Assembly (NCBI RefSeq): GCF_035830635.1
Contig: NZ_JAYMFI010000009.1
Coordinates: forward strand, 1-64,000
DNA length: 64,000 bases
DNA from: Adlercreutzia shanghongiae
GTDB taxonomy: Bacteria; Actinomycetota; Coriobacteriia; Coriobacteriales; Eggerthellaceae
Direction of reading: 5' to 3'
The position numbers and the translations under genes are program-made. Under the pieces are notes generated by a model, which did no database searches, was not told where the DNA came from, and saw only the letters and a program-made list of their open reading frames with translations. How positions within the stretch are numbered: the first letter of the stretch is position 1; every line of letters begins with the position of its first letter. Positions 7,921 to 17,118 of the stretch are shown here, one piece after another.

Positions 7921-9558
7921 ATGGAACCAAAGACAACTTCCGAGTCATCTGACCGCCGCTTTGCGCTGCTTATCGATGCGGATAACGTGTCGGCGCGCTA
8001 TTTGAAGCCGATTTTGAACGAGCTTTCGAAGTACGGCACCGTCACCATCAAGCGCATCTATGGCGACTGGACGCTGACCCTGCATGCGAAATGGAAGGAC
8101 GCGCTGCTGGAGAACTCCATCACGCCCATCCAGCAATTCGGCTACACCCAGGGCAAGAACGCCACCGACTCGGCCATGATCATCGACGCCATGGACATCC
8201 TCTACACCGACAACGTCGACGGCTTCTGCCTGGTATCGAGCGATTCGGACTTCACACGCCTCGCGAGCCGCCTGCGTGAAAGCGGCCGCATGGTCATCGG
8301 CATGGGGGAGAAGAAGACCCCGACGCCCTTTCGCCGCGCCTGCGACGTGTTCACCACCCTCGAGCTGCTCGTGCAGAACAAGCGCAACGAGAAAGGCGGC
8401 AGCGGCAACGCGGTGCCCAAGGACTCCGTGGAGCAGGCCGTGGTGGACATCATCACGGACAACCAGAACAACGGCAAGTCCACCGGCCTCGGCGAGATCG
8501 GCAGCCGCCTGCAGAAGCGCTACCCCGATTTCGACGTGCGCAGCTACGGTACGAATTTGCTCTCGAAGCTTCTGGAGGAGTTCACCCGTGTGCGCATCAC
8601 CAAGGACCACAGCTCGGTGACTGTCGAGCTGGCCGAGGGCGAGGAGAAGCCCGGCGCCGTGAAAGCCGAAAAGGCCGAGAAGTCCGAGAAGGCTGCGAAG
8701 GTCGATAGGGTTGCGAAGACGGAGAAGACCGACAAGGCGGCTAAGGCGGAGAGGTCTGAGAAAGTCGAGGAGGCGGAGAGCGAGGAGACCGCCGCGGAGG
8801 AGCCGACCGAAGAGAGGGTCGAGAAGTCGGGCCGTCGCTCTCGCAGCCACCGGGGAACGCGCCGCGTGGCGACCAAGGCCGCACCCCAGCTCGCCGAGGG
8901 CCAGCAGCCCGCCGGTGCCCTGCCCGAGCCTGCCTTCGAGGCCGCGCCCGAAGCGGTCTCCGATGTGGTGGCCGAGGTGGTGGAAGTTGTCGTCGAGGAG
9001 CCCGAGCCTGCCGCGGAGACGCCCGCTCGGGATGTGAAGCCCGGCCGTCGCGTTCGCGCCGACCGCAAGGCCAAGCAAGAGGCAAAGGAAGAGAGGACTG
9101 GGTCGGCTTCTGAGGAGAAGGCCGCTCCGAAGCGTCGCGTCCGCAAGAACGCTACGCCGAGCCAAGCGGCTGAGGAAGAGCCGAAGTCTGAGAAGGCGCC
9201 GGCCCGAACGACTGCCAAGAAAGCGTCGGCTAAGAAGACAGCTGAGAAGGCAGCCGATAAGGCTTCTGCGGAAAAGAAGCCGTCTGCTGCGAAGAAGGCC
9301 GCCGCATCCAAGAAGGCGTCGGCGCGCAAAAAGAAGCCCGCGAGCGACACGCCGGCTGGCTATATCCGGGAGCTCGTGGTCGAGGCGGGCGGGGAGGGCA
9401 TCATGCTTTCCACCATCACCGACGCGGTGCGTGCGAAGTTCAAGGACTTCAAAGTGCGCGACCTCGGTTATTCCCAGATGCGCCAGTACATGGCGTCGGT
9501 GGGAGACTACGATCTGGAGAAGAGCGGCCGCAACTTCCGCGTTCGCCTCTCGAAGTAG
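7921..9558 (+). CDS. NYN-domain ribonuclease-like protein with two OST-HTH/LOTUS domains
   Basis: This 545-residue protein has three parts. A NYN (PIN-like) nuclease domain fills about residues 12-155, with acidic residues of a metal site in LLIDADNV (D19, D21), NATDSAMIIDAMD and SSDSDF. An OST-HTH/LOTUS domain (about 167-242) follows. After some 235 residues of Ala/Lys/Glu low complexity with repeated K-A-E-K motifs, a second OST-HTH domain (about 478-545) ends in FRVRLSK. OST-HTH domains bind RNA, including G-quadruplexes, so an RNA-processing role is likely; the substrate is unknown. I prefer the ATG at 7921, which follows AAGGAA; the ATG at 7885 has no ribosome-binding site. It is a single-gene unit flanked by terminators. 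Confidence 0.82.
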   Translation: MEPKTTSESSDRRFALLIDADNVSARYLKPILNELSKYGTVTIKRIYGDWTLTLHAKWKDALLENSITPIQQFGYTQGKNATDSAMIIDAMDILYTDNVDGFCLVSSDSDFTRLASRLRESGRMVIGMGEKKTPTPFRRACDVFTTLELLVQNKRNEKGGSGNAVPKDSVEQAVVDIITDNQNNGKSTGLGEIGSRLQKRYPDFDVRSYGTNLLSKLLEEFTRVRITKDHSSVTVELAEGEEKPGAVKAEKAEKSEKAAKVDRVAKTEKTDKAAKAERSEKVEEAESEETAAEEPTEERVEKSGRRSRSHRGTRRVATKAAPQLAEGQQPAGALPEPAFEAAPEAVSDVVAEVVEVVVEEPEPAAETPARDVKPGRRVRADRKAKQEAKEERTGSASEEKAAPKRRVRKNATPSQAAEEEPKSEKAPARTTAKKASAKKTAEKAADKASAEKKPSAAKKAAASKKASARKKKPASDTPAGYIRELVVEAGGEGIMLSTITDAVRAKFKDFKVRDLGYSQMRQYMASVGDYDLEKSGRNFRVRLSK

Positions 9559-9620
9559 GGAAGGGGCGCCGCGCGCCGCATCGACGGCCTTGTGCGCCGT
9601 CCCAGCTTGGGTTTTCTCTG

Positions 9621-9662
9621 ATGATGGGCGCCTCCAATGCGGAGTGCGCCCATCATGTTTTA
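9621..9662 (+). terminator. terminator of the NYN gene
   Basis: An 11-bp perfect stem ATGATGGGCGC (9621-9631) with GCGCCCATCAT (9646-9656), loop of 14, is followed by GTTTTAAAA. Confidence 0.85.
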
Positions 9663-9708
9663 AAATAGGGCATTCGCTTGAATCCGACCCCGCAAAGGAG
9701 ATGCGTCT

Positions 9709-11751
9709 GTGGAAGCCCTGACCCTCGGCCTGCTCTTGCTCGCCGCCGTGCTGGCGTCCTCGCTCATCGACCAGATCATCCCCCGCGTGTCGCTGCCGCT
9801 CATCCAAATCGCCATCGGTCTCGTCATCGCCGTCGTTGCCGGCGGCGAGGTGGAGGTGACTCTCGATCCGGACCTCTTCCTCGTCATGTTCATCGCCCCC
9901 TTGCTCTACGACGAGGCGAAACATGCCGACAAGCAGGCCCTGTGGCGCGAGCGCAAGCCCGTGCTCTCGCTGGCCATCGGCCTTGTGGTGGCCACCACCC
10001 TCGTCATCGGCTTTCTGCTGCATGCGTTCGTGCCCTCCATCCCCTTGGCAGCGGCCTTCGCCCTGGGCGCGGCTTTGGGCCCCACCGACGCCGTGGCCGT
10101 CTCGTCGCTCTCCAAGCAGGTCAATATCCCCCAGCGCCAGGCGAGCATGCTCAAAGGCGAGCTGCTTCTGAACGACGCTTCGGGCATCGTGTCCTTCCAG
10201 TTCGCCATCGCTGCGGTGGTCACTGGCTCGTTCTCCCTCGCCCATGCCAGCGTCGACTTCCTCGTGGAGTTCGTCGGCGGCCTGCTGCTCGGCATTGTGC
10301 TGGGACTTGTGGGCAACGGGGTTGTGAAGCGCGCCCGCTCCATTGGCGTGGAGAACACGAACTTCCACGTGCTTTTCGAAGTGCTCATTCCCTTCCTGAT
10401 CTATCTGGTGGCCAACGTCTGCCACGTCTCCGGTGTCATCGCCGTCGTGGTTGCCGGGCTCATCAACGTCACGTCTCCCAAGGGTGTCATCGGGCCGTCG
10501 GTGTCGCGCATGAACATCGTCTCGGGTAGCGTGTGGCATGTGCTCACCTACGCGCTCAACGGCATCGTGTTCGTGCTTTTGGGCACCCAGCTTCCCCTGG
10601 CTATGCAGGACACCTGGGAAAACGTGCGCATCACGAATTCCACGCTCATCCTGCTCGTCTTCGGTCTCACCTTCATCTTGCTGGCCACGCGGTTTGTGTG
10701 GGTGCTCGCCATGGACCTCATCCACGTGCGCGCCGGCGAGCGCCGCGCGTTTCGCAAGAGCGATCTGCGCAGCGCTCTCATCACGACGTTTTCGGGCGCC
10801 AAGGGCACCATCACGCTCTCCATCATGTTCTCCATTCCCACCTACGCGATTATCGGGCCGCCCAACGTGCCCTTCCCCCAGCGCGAGCTGCTCATCTTCC
10901 TTGCCTGCGGGGTCATCGTGTGCACGCTTTTGCTGGCGACTTTCGTGGTGCCGCTGCTTGCTCCGGCGCGCGACGGAGGGGAGGAGGAGCTGCGCCGCAT
11001 CAACCAGGATGCCGCCACCACCATGGACATCATGCGCAACGTCATCGAGATGCTCACGGCTCAGCAGACCCGCCAGAATCGCGCCGAGACCCAGGCGGTC
11101 ATCCACTCCTACAACGAGCGGCTCGCCCGCATCAAGGAGAACAACGGCATCGAGGACGAGTTGAACGTCGAACTGCGCGTGCAGGCGCTTACCTGGGAAT
11201 ACGAGCGCGCCATGGAGCTGACGGAGCGCGGCGTGGTGTCCGGCGTGGTGGCCTATCGCTACATGGGCCGCCTCGAGCAGGCCATGCAGCTTCTCCAGCA
11301 TGGCCGCGGTCGCGGGCACCTGCGGCGTTGGAACAGTCGCTTCCGCGCGCTGCTGCACCGCGGCGTGCGCGCTATTCTGCGCGAGCTTCCCGGCAGCGGC
11401 GCCTTCGCCGAGCAGACCGAGGAGATGCGCTGGCTGCAGACGGCCACGCGAACCTATGCCATCGAGCACTTAGAGGCCGCCGTCGCCTCTAGCCAGGTGC
11501 CCACCGAGGACGCGGCCACGGTGCTCGTGGAATACCAACGCTCGGTGGCGGCGCTGCACAGCGTGCGGCCCACGGTGACCTCGGTCATCAAGGTGGACGA
11601 CCGGGCCGAGGACATCAAGCGCAAGGCCTACGCCTTCGAGCTGGAGCAGATTCAGGACGCCTACGAGGGCGAGCGCCTCTCGCGCTCCCACGCCCAGCGC
11701 ATGCGCGAGTCCGTTCAGCTCATGCAGATGGATTTGGAAGATACGGTATAG
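9709..11751 (+). CDS. CPA1-family cation:proton antiporter with long cytoplasmic tail
   Basis: This 680-residue protein exchanges Na+ or K+ for H+ across the membrane. About 12 hydrophobic segments occupy residues 1-425 and contain GPTDAVAV and LLNDASG, the family's ion-binding regions, and AKGTITLS. The remaining 250 or so residues are hydrophilic and helix-prone with many Glu/Arg, probably a regulatory cytoplasmic domain. Translation begins with GTG at 9709, preceded by AAAGGAG; an ATG at 9701 is out of frame. A paralogue of the same design lies at 22027-23883. The ion and regulator are not evident. Confidence 0.88.
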   Translation: MEALTLGLLLLAAVLASSLIDQIIPRVSLPLIQIAIGLVIAVVAGGEVEVTLDPDLFLVMFIAPLLYDEAKHADKQALWRERKPVLSLAIGLVVATTLVIGFLLHAFVPSIPLAAAFALGAALGPTDAVAVSSLSKQVNIPQRQASMLKGELLLNDASGIVSFQFAIAAVVTGSFSLAHASVDFLVEFVGGLLLGIVLGLVGNGVVKRARSIGVENTNFHVLFEVLIPFLIYLVANVCHVSGVIAVVVAGLINVTSPKGVIGPSVSRMNIVSGSVWHVLTYALNGIVFVLLGTQLPLAMQDTWENVRITNSTLILLVFGLTFILLATRFVWVLAMDLIHVRAGERRAFRKSDLRSALITTFSGAKGTITLSIMFSIPTYAIIGPPNVPFPQRELLIFLACGVIVCTLLLATFVVPLLAPARDGGEEELRRINQDAATTMDIMRNVIEMLTAQQTRQNRAETQAVIHSYNERLARIKENNGIEDELNVELRVQALTWEYERAMELTERGVVSGVVAYRYMGRLEQAMQLLQHGRGRGHLRRWNSRFRALLHRGVRAILRELPGSGAFAEQTEEMRWLQTATRTYAIEHLEAAVASSQVPTEDAATVLVEYQRSVAALHSVRPTVTSVIKVDDRAEDIKRKAYAFELEQIQDAYEGERLSRSHAQRMRESVQLMQMDLEDTV

Positions 11752-11787
11752 CGCGCTCCACTATCGCCGCGTCGCCCCAACAAGCAA

Positions 11788-11816
11788 GAAGCCCCTCCGC
11801 TGGAGGGGCTTCGTCG
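11788..11816. terminator. bidirectional terminator between the antiporter and trpS
   Basis: A perfect 11-bp stem GAAGCCCCTCC (11788-11798) with GGAGGGGCTTC (11802-11812) lies between convergent genes, with T-rich sequence downstream. It probably serves both. Confidence 0.8.
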
Positions 11817-11842
11817 TTCTTATGCTTTGGGGCGGTCGGTAT

Positions 11843-12901
11843 CTAGTACACCATGCCCATGGCCTCGCGCACCTCGTTAAGCGTCGCGTTGGCGATCTCG
11901 TTGGCGCGGCGGTTGCCCTCGTGCAGGATCTCGCGCACCATCTCCGGCTTGCCCTCCAGCTCGCGGCGGCGCTCGCGGATGGGGGCGAGATAGGCGTTCA
12001 CTGACTCGGTGACGTAGCGCTTGAGTGCTCCGGAGCCGTCGTTGCCGATCTCGGCGGCAATTTCCTCCTCGGTGCGGCCTGTGGTGAGCGCGGCGGTGGT
12101 CAGCAGTGCGGACACGCCGGGGCGGTTCTCCTTATCGAAGGTGATGAAGCGCTCGGAATCGGTCTGAGACTTCTTGATGAGCTTGGCCGTCTCCTCCTCG
12201 GTGGCCGAAAGGGCGATGGCGTTGCCGTAGCTCTTCGACATCTTGCGGCCATCGAGACCCGGGATTTCCACGGCCTCGGTGAGCAGGCCGTGGGGCTCGG
12301 GGAAGACGTGGCCGTAGCGCTCGTTGAAACGGCGGGCGATCTGGCGGGTCTGCTCGATGTGGGGCAGCTGGTCTTTGCCCACGGGCACGATGTTGCCCTT
12401 GCAGAACAGGATGTCGCAGGCCTGGTGCACCGGGTAGCTTAAGAGCAGGCCGGTGAGCGCGTGGCCGGAGGCCTCTTGCTCGGCCTTCACCGTGGGGTTG
12501 CGCATAAGCTCGGCCTCGGTGACAAGCGAGAGGAACGGCAGCATCAGCTGATTGAGCGCGGGCACGGCGGAGTGGGTGAAGATGATGGTCTTTTCCGGAT
12601 CGACGCCGCAGGCCAGGTAGTCGATGACCATGTTGTGCACGTTGTCGGCGATGTTGGCCGTGGTGTCGCGGTCGGTGATGACCTGGTAGTCGGCGATGAC
12701 GATGCGCGTGGCGATGCCGAGGTCCTGATGCGCCACGCGCTCTTTGATGGTGCCGAAGTAATGGCCCATGTGCAAACGGCCTGTGGGGCGGTCGCCCGAG
12801 AGCATGGTGTACTTCTCGGGGTGCAGGGGCAGATCGGCATTGATCTCGTCGCTGACCTTCTTTGAGGCGAGGAAGGTGTCGCTGGTCATATCGCTTGCCA
12901 T
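11843..12901 (-). CDS. trpS: tryptophanyl-tRNA synthetase
   Basis: This 352-residue class I synthetase charges tRNA-Trp. GDRPTGRLHMGHYFG carries the HIGH motif (HMGH, about residues 43-46) and KMSKSYGNA the second ATP signature. Length and motif order are typical. I use the ATG at 12901 because AAAGG lies about 10 bases upstream; the in-frame ATG 12 bases later lacks one. The 5' leader shows no T-box sequence, so tRNA-dependent antitermination is not supported. Confidence 0.95.
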   Translation of the reverse strand: MASDMTSDTFLASKKVSDEINADLPLHPEKYTMLSGDRPTGRLHMGHYFGTIKERVAHQDLGIATRIVIADYQVITDRDTTANIADNVHNMVIDYLACGVDPEKTIIFTHSAVPALNQLMLPFLSLVTEAELMRNPTVKAEQEASGHALTGLLLSYPVHQACDILFCKGNIVPVGKDQLPHIEQTRQIARRFNERYGHVFPEPHGLLTEAVEIPGLDGRKMSKSYGNAIALSATEEETAKLIKKSQTDSERFITFDKENRPGVSALLTTAALTTGRTEEEIAAEIGNDGSGALKRYVTESVNAYLAPIRERRRELEGKPEMVREILHEGNRRANEIANATLNEVREAMGMVY

Positions 12902-13011
12902 GGGGTCTCAGCCTTTCTTTCTTGTATGGTTCTTCGGGTGGGACGCTGGCGCAGGGCCGAACGCTCGCCGGAAAGTTGTGAATATCTTGGGATAGTATAC
13001 AAGATTACCTC

Positions 13012-13040
13012 TTGCGCACGCTTTGGAACCCGTGTATTAT
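13012..13040 (+). promoter_or_regulatory. promoter of tRNA-Val
   Basis: TTGCGC (13012-13017), a 17-base spacer and TATTAT (13035-13040) sit in the divergent gap after trpS, 43 bases before the tRNA. Confidence 0.75.
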
Positions 13041-13083
13041 ATTTAGCCGTCGCAAGTCGTAAGGCGGCTTGCGCGAACCCTTC

Positions 13084-13158
13084 GGTCGCTTGGCTCAGCG
13101 GGAGAGCATCGCCTTCACACGGCGGGGGTCACAGGTTCAAATCCTGTAGCGACCACCA
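13084..13158 (+). tRNA. tRNA-Val (CAC anticodon)
   Basis: A 75-nt cloverleaf: acceptor GGTCGCT with AGCGACC, D arm GCTC/GAGC, anticodon loop TTCACAC giving CAC, T arm ACAGG-TTCAAAT-CCTGT, encoded CCA at 13156-13158. It marks the left edge of the AT-richer accessory block. Confidence 0.95.
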
Positions 13159-13166
13159 TCATTTCC

Positions 13167-13192
13167 GGCTCCTTTCTCAAGGGGCCTTTTTT
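13167..13192 (+). terminator. terminator of tRNA-Val
   Basis: An 8-bp stem with one G-T pair (13167-13174 with 13179-13186) runs straight into six Ts. Confidence 0.85.
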
Positions 13193-13231
13193 GTATCTGC
13201 ATGCGGAAACGGCGAAGGAGGTCCAAGGAAT

Positions 13232-14376
13232 ATGAGCGACATGAGACCTTGGGCCTTCGAACTGGAAGAGTACATTCTTGAAGGTGAACCCGACCAAGCT
13301 AAGAAAAGTCGGGATTGGTCTGTGGCCATTGGCTTGCAGGCGGTGGACGGGCTTGCCCCCTCTCGATATCTCCTGGACACTGCGCGCGAGCATATCGAGG
13401 GCGACCTGACTATCGAACAGGTGCAGGAACGCATCACTTCCTACTACGACCGCCGGAGCGAGCGGACGCAGGCGGAGCTTGAGAACGAGGAGGCGGACAT
13501 CGTCTCCTCCCGTATCGCTATGATTTTAGGGGAGCGCTCGTTTACGTTTTCGCCCGCGGAATGGAAATCCATCCATGGATGCCTTTTCAGGGGTCTTGTA
13601 AAGGATGCGGGCGCTTACCGCAAAGGCAGCATGACGAAAAAGGAGTGGGTGCTTAAGGGCGATACGGTGCGCTATGCCTCCTGGAACACGATTCCCGAAA
13701 CCGTCGCCTACGATTTCGAACGGGAGGCGCGATTCTCCTATAAGGGTCTGACGAAGACGGAGATCGCTCATCATGTGGCAGCGTTCGCCTCGGGTATCTG
13801 GCAGATCATCCGTTCTACGAGGGCAATACGCGAGCGACGGCGGTTTTCGCTATCAAGTATCTAAACTCCCTGGGAATTGGGGTTGGCAACGAGCCCTTCA
13901 CTGAGAATTCCTGGTATCTCCGCAATGCGCTCGTGAGGGCCAGCTACACAAATATCGATGCGGGTGTTTTCGAGACGACTCGATACCTTGAACAGTTTTT
14001 CGAAAATGCGATTGTGGGAACAAACCACGAACTAAAGAACCGTTTCCTGCATGTCGAGTATGGGAAGGTGGCTGGCTCTGTTGCACATGGCCCATCGGAT
14101 GATATTTCAAAGTGCAATTCTAAAGATCAGATTTGCACTTTTGATTGCACTTTGGGTGAGCTTGCAGTGTTGAAGTTGCTTGCCGTTAAACCCTCTACGA
14201 CACAAAAAGAAGTTGCCTCTAAACTGGGAGTTTCCGAGCGAACCGTGAAAACGCGCACAGTGAAACTGCAGGAAAAGGGGCTATTGGAAAGAGTGAACGG
14301 CAAGCGCAATGGACGATGGATCGTTTCTGAAAAAAGCGCGAGCCGTGGTGACCGACTGCTCGGCATGAGCCGATGA
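13232..14376 (+). pseudogene. Fic-family protein with winged helix, broken by a frameshift
   Basis: The first frame (13232-13864, 210 residues) carries the Fic N-terminal region, including FSFSPAEW-like sequence FTFSPAEWKSIHG, then TKKEWVL and FSYKGL, up to GIWQI. Matching sequence resumes in another frame from about 13807 with the catalytic motif HPFYEGNTRATAVF and continues to 14376, ending in a helix-turn-helix (QKEVASKLGVSERTVKTR). Restoring one C near 13807 joins the two into about 381 residues. Intact Fic enzymes transfer AMP or similar groups to target proteins. The break falls directly before the catalytic His, so no active enzyme is expected unless this is a sequencing error. The ATG at 13232 follows AAGGAGG some 10 bases upstream. 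The base composition is more AT-rich than the flanking genes. Confidence 0.85.
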
Positions 14377-14461
14377 CTGAGGCCAGTTCGTCTGGTCAAT
14401 GTGCAGAGCTAGCCGTCAATCCGAAACGATACGAATTCACTTCAGAATTTGAGAAGAGCTC

Positions 14462-14492
14462 TTGACTCTGTAGCCTCTACAAGCTGCATTCT
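14462..14492 (+). promoter_or_regulatory. MerR-type promoter/operator upstream of the flavoprotein gene
   Basis: TTGACT (14462-14467) and CATTCT (14487-14492) are separated by 19 bases, longer than the usual 17 and typical of MerR-activated promoters. The spacer begins CTGTA-N5-TACAA. The same half-sites with the same N5 gap and 19-base spacer occur at 17119-17149 beside the merR gene, so shared control is likely. Confidence 0.65.
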
Positions 14493-14525
14493 TTCTCCGT
14501 TGTCGAAATTTGATAGGAGGAAGCA

Positions 14526-16247
14526 ATGGAGGATTTCAAGGTATCGCGCCGCGATTTTGCGAAGGGCATGGCTTTCGGTGCTTTGGGGCTGGCAGGCGCC
14601 GGACTGACTGGTTGCGCCCCGAAGTCGCAGAGCAGCGAACTCGCCCTAACCGCTGGAGGCGATGTCGACTGGGATGACGAGTTCGATTTCATTGTGATTG
14701 GCAGCGGAACGGGTCTAATCGGAGCTCTGGCGGCCGCAGAAGAAGGAGGTCGCGTACTGGTTCTTGAAAAGGCCAACACGATAGGAGGCGTGACGTTTAC
14801 TATCTCTGGCAATTCGCAGTGGGTTCCTGGCAACAATGTGCAGGGTGAAGCGGGTTTTCCCTACCAAGGGGACGAGAAGACGTTGCAGTACTTGGTGGAC
14901 TGCGATGCGGGTAAAGGGTCTAGCAGGGAGCGTAAGCTAGACTATGTTCTAAATGCCCGAAAAGTTAACGAGTGGTGCCAAGACCATTGGGGATTCCGCC
15001 ATGCGCTGACGAATATTTCAGACTATTACCATCATGAATATGCGCAGAAGCTAGGGCATTCGATTGATTTTCTCAACCAGGCGACGGGGGAGGTATACGC
15101 GGCAGGAAGTGATGTGTACGCAGCCTATATCGAGCCCCTGCTTGATGGACGGGATGTCGAGATAATGACAGGCACTCCTGCTACGGCGCTTGTGCGCGCT
15201 GATGGCGGACGAATCTTAGGTGTGAGAGCGGGCAAGAAAGCTTTCGCTGCAAGCAAAGGGGTGCTTGTCGCTTGCGGGGGATTCGATTACGACGAAGACA
15301 TGGTGAGGCGCTATCTGAACGTTCCCTTGGGCGCGACGCAAGCGGCGCCCGATAACACAGGAGACGGCATCAAGATGGGCCAAGCTGTTGGAGCCGATCT
15401 TGAGAATATGGCGGCAACCTGGGGTGGATGTGCCTTGATAACGGATCTAGGCGGTGAGATCAATCTGTCCGTTGATAACATCTTCGACTATGGGACTTAT
15501 CGTGGCCTACCATTCTGCATCACGGTAGACCGCAGCGGCAGACGATTCTTCAATGAAAGCTGCTCTTATGCCGCGTCTTCTAATGTGTACGACGGATACG
15601 ATTCCGGAGCGAATCGCCTGGCCCATGTGCCTGCGTTCATGATTTTCAGCGAAACCTATGTTGAGGTGATTGGGTGGCCCTCGAATGGGGCGAGCTACGA
15701 TGTAGCTGCGACGGCTGACGCGGCAAGCGAGATGCCCAGCTATGTCAGACGCTTCGAGACTCTTGAGGAGCTTGCGGAGGAGATGGGAATCAATGCCGTC
15801 AATCTTGCGGCCGAAGTCGAGAAGTTCAACGGCTTCTGCAGCTCGGGAGTCGACGAGGACTTTCAGAGGGGCTCCGGACCATTTGATGAATACGATGAAA
15901 CGAGCTATGGCTTTACTTCTGACACCTGGCCTCTTGTCAGCAACTTGCCGAACAAGGCTCTCGGCCCCATCACGGCACCATACTATGTCGTGGTCGAGGC
16001 TCCTGGGGCGGTGAATACTTGTGGAGGCCTGCGCGTTAACAAGAACTTCCAGGTGCTGGATGCATTCGGTGAAGTTATCGAGGGGCTGTATGCGTCGGGT
16101 TCGAGCTGCGGGGGCCCTTTGGGCAGCTGCTACGGTGGAGCCGGCGGGGCGGTGGGCCCGGGCTACTACGGGGCGTTTAAAGCGGCAGATGTAGCGATGG
16201 GCTATGGGCTAGTGATGTACGAAGAGACTGGCGAAGCTGAAGCATAA
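14526..16247 (+). CDS. Tat-exported FAD-dependent oxidoreductase (fumarate reductase/ketosteroid dehydrogenase family)
   Basis: This 573-residue protein starts with a Tat leader (SRRDFAKG, residues 7-14, then a hydrophobic stretch ending LTGC, possibly also a lipobox). The mature part is a FAD_binding_2 flavoprotein with the Rossmann motif VIGSGTGLIGA (about 57-67) and the C-terminal FAD region GLYASGSSCGG. No FMN-binding domain is present, unlike the proteins at 17189 and 25566. The HYTMGG and ANRLGG residues of fumarate reductases are also missing, so the substrate is another acceptor, perhaps a steroid-like or dietary enone (inference). TAGGAGG precedes the ATG. It is probably controlled by the MerR protein at 16344-17099. 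Confidence 0.82.
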   Translation: MEDFKVSRRDFAKGMAFGALGLAGAGLTGCAPKSQSSELALTAGGDVDWDDEFDFIVIGSGTGLIGALAAAEEGGRVLVLEKANTIGGVTFTISGNSQWVPGNNVQGEAGFPYQGDEKTLQYLVDCDAGKGSSRERKLDYVLNARKVNEWCQDHWGFRHALTNISDYYHHEYAQKLGHSIDFLNQATGEVYAAGSDVYAAYIEPLLDGRDVEIMTGTPATALVRADGGRILGVRAGKKAFAASKGVLVACGGFDYDEDMVRRYLNVPLGATQAAPDNTGDGIKMGQAVGADLENMAATWGGCALITDLGGEINLSVDNIFDYGTYRGLPFCITVDRSGRRFFNESCSYAASSNVYDGYDSGANRLAHVPAFMIFSETYVEVIGWPSNGASYDVAATADAASEMPSYVRRFETLEELAEEMGINAVNLAAEVEKFNGFCSSGVDEDFQRGSGPFDEYDETSYGFTSDTWPLVSNLPNKALGPITAPYYVVVEAPGAVNTCGGLRVNKNFQVLDAFGEVIEGLYASGSSCGGPLGSCYGGAGGAVGPGYYGAFKAADVAMGYGLVMYEETGEAEA

Positions 16248-16343
16248 GGGGGAGGTTCTCTGCGCGACGGGAAGCGAGCGGCCGCTCTTTCTGGGCGGCC
16301 GCTCGCGTGTTTTGAGCGCGCTGCTCGATAGGGCGGGCTCGGG

Positions 16344-17099
16344 CTACTCGAAGGGGAAATAGATTTCAGCGTGCCCTTTGTCTTGGTGACGAGAAATCGA
16401 AAGACAGTAGGCGATGCCGCTAAGGGTGTAGCCGGCATTTCTCGCTGCGGCTGCCGCCTTGCTCAGCGACTCGCTCTCCATCGTCCAGCTCTCGCATTCT
16501 ACGATGGTGTACACGCAAGGAGTTTTGGGTATAAAATCGCTGGTCTCGTCGGATTTGTTTTGTGCGGTCGAGCTGGAAGGTGCGCTACTGTTGCGGTACA
16601 TATCTGTAGAAGAGATGCTCCAGTTGCCGCCCTCGTCTTCGGCCCAGGTTTCAATGACGTAGCATTCCTCGATGAGGGTGCTCCGGTCGATTGTTCCTGA
16701 ATTGCCAATACGGTACCAAGGTCCGAGGTTTTGCAGAGTGATTGTGCCCTTGAAGCTGTTGACTTTTTCGAGGGGCGCAAGAATGCTCTTGTAAAAATCA
16801 AGCATCTCTTTCTCTCGAAGGATAATGCGCTCTCTTTCTTTGATCAATCGCGTGATAGACTCCATGGCTTCGTCAAAGGTGAGCGATCCGGCCAGCGTCT
16901 TCGCGTCGGCAAGAGAGAAGCCGGCCTCGCGATAGGAGATAATCTCGATGAGCATGCGCATGTCGTCGAGATCGTATTCTCGGTAGCCGTTTTCCCTGCG
17001 TCGCGGGAACACAATGCCTTCCTGCTCGTAGAATCGCAGGGTTTCCTTGTTTATCCCCAAAAGGTCCGCGATTTGCTGACGCGTAAATGAGCTGTTCAA
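16344..17099 (-). CDS. MerR-family transcriptional regulator
   Basis: This 251-residue regulator has an N-terminal MerR winged helix (TRQQIADLLGINKETLRFYEQEGIV, so described by its first and last parts TRQQIADLLG and RFYEQEGIV). A coiled-coil dimerisation helix spans about residues 75-115. The C-terminal half (about 125-251) resembles a GyrI-like ligand-binding domain, with a Ser/Thr-rich insert near 165-190. It lies between two same-direction flavoprotein genes and is divergent from the second. The 19-bp-spaced promoters at 17119 and 14462 carry a shared dyad, the expected binding site. A small hydrophobic substrate of the flavoproteins is a plausible inducer, by inference. Confidence 0.85.
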   Translation of the reverse strand: MNSSFTRQQIADLLGINKETLRFYEQEGIVFPRRRENGYREYDLDDMRMLIEIISYREAGFSLADAKTLAGSLTFDEAMESITRLIKERERIILREKEMLDFYKSILAPLEKVNSFKGTITLQNLGPWYRIGNSGTIDRSTLIEECYVIETWAEDEGGNWSISSTDMYRNSSAPSSSTAQNKSDETSDFIPKTPCVYTIVECESWTMESESLSKAAAAARNAGYTLSGIAYCLSISRHQDKGHAEIYFPFE

Positions 17100-17118
17100 A
17101 AAAACTCCGAACTATGTA

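Noticed and set aside
7945..11469. 1174-residue minus-strand frame opposite the NYN and antiporter genes
   Set aside because: It covers two well-supported plus-strand genes and a terminator, with His/Gly/Arg-rich content typical of antisense frames.
12902..13080. T-box riboswitch for trpS
   Set aside because: The minus-strand leader is about 180 bases but lacks the T-box sequence and a terminator/antiterminator pair.
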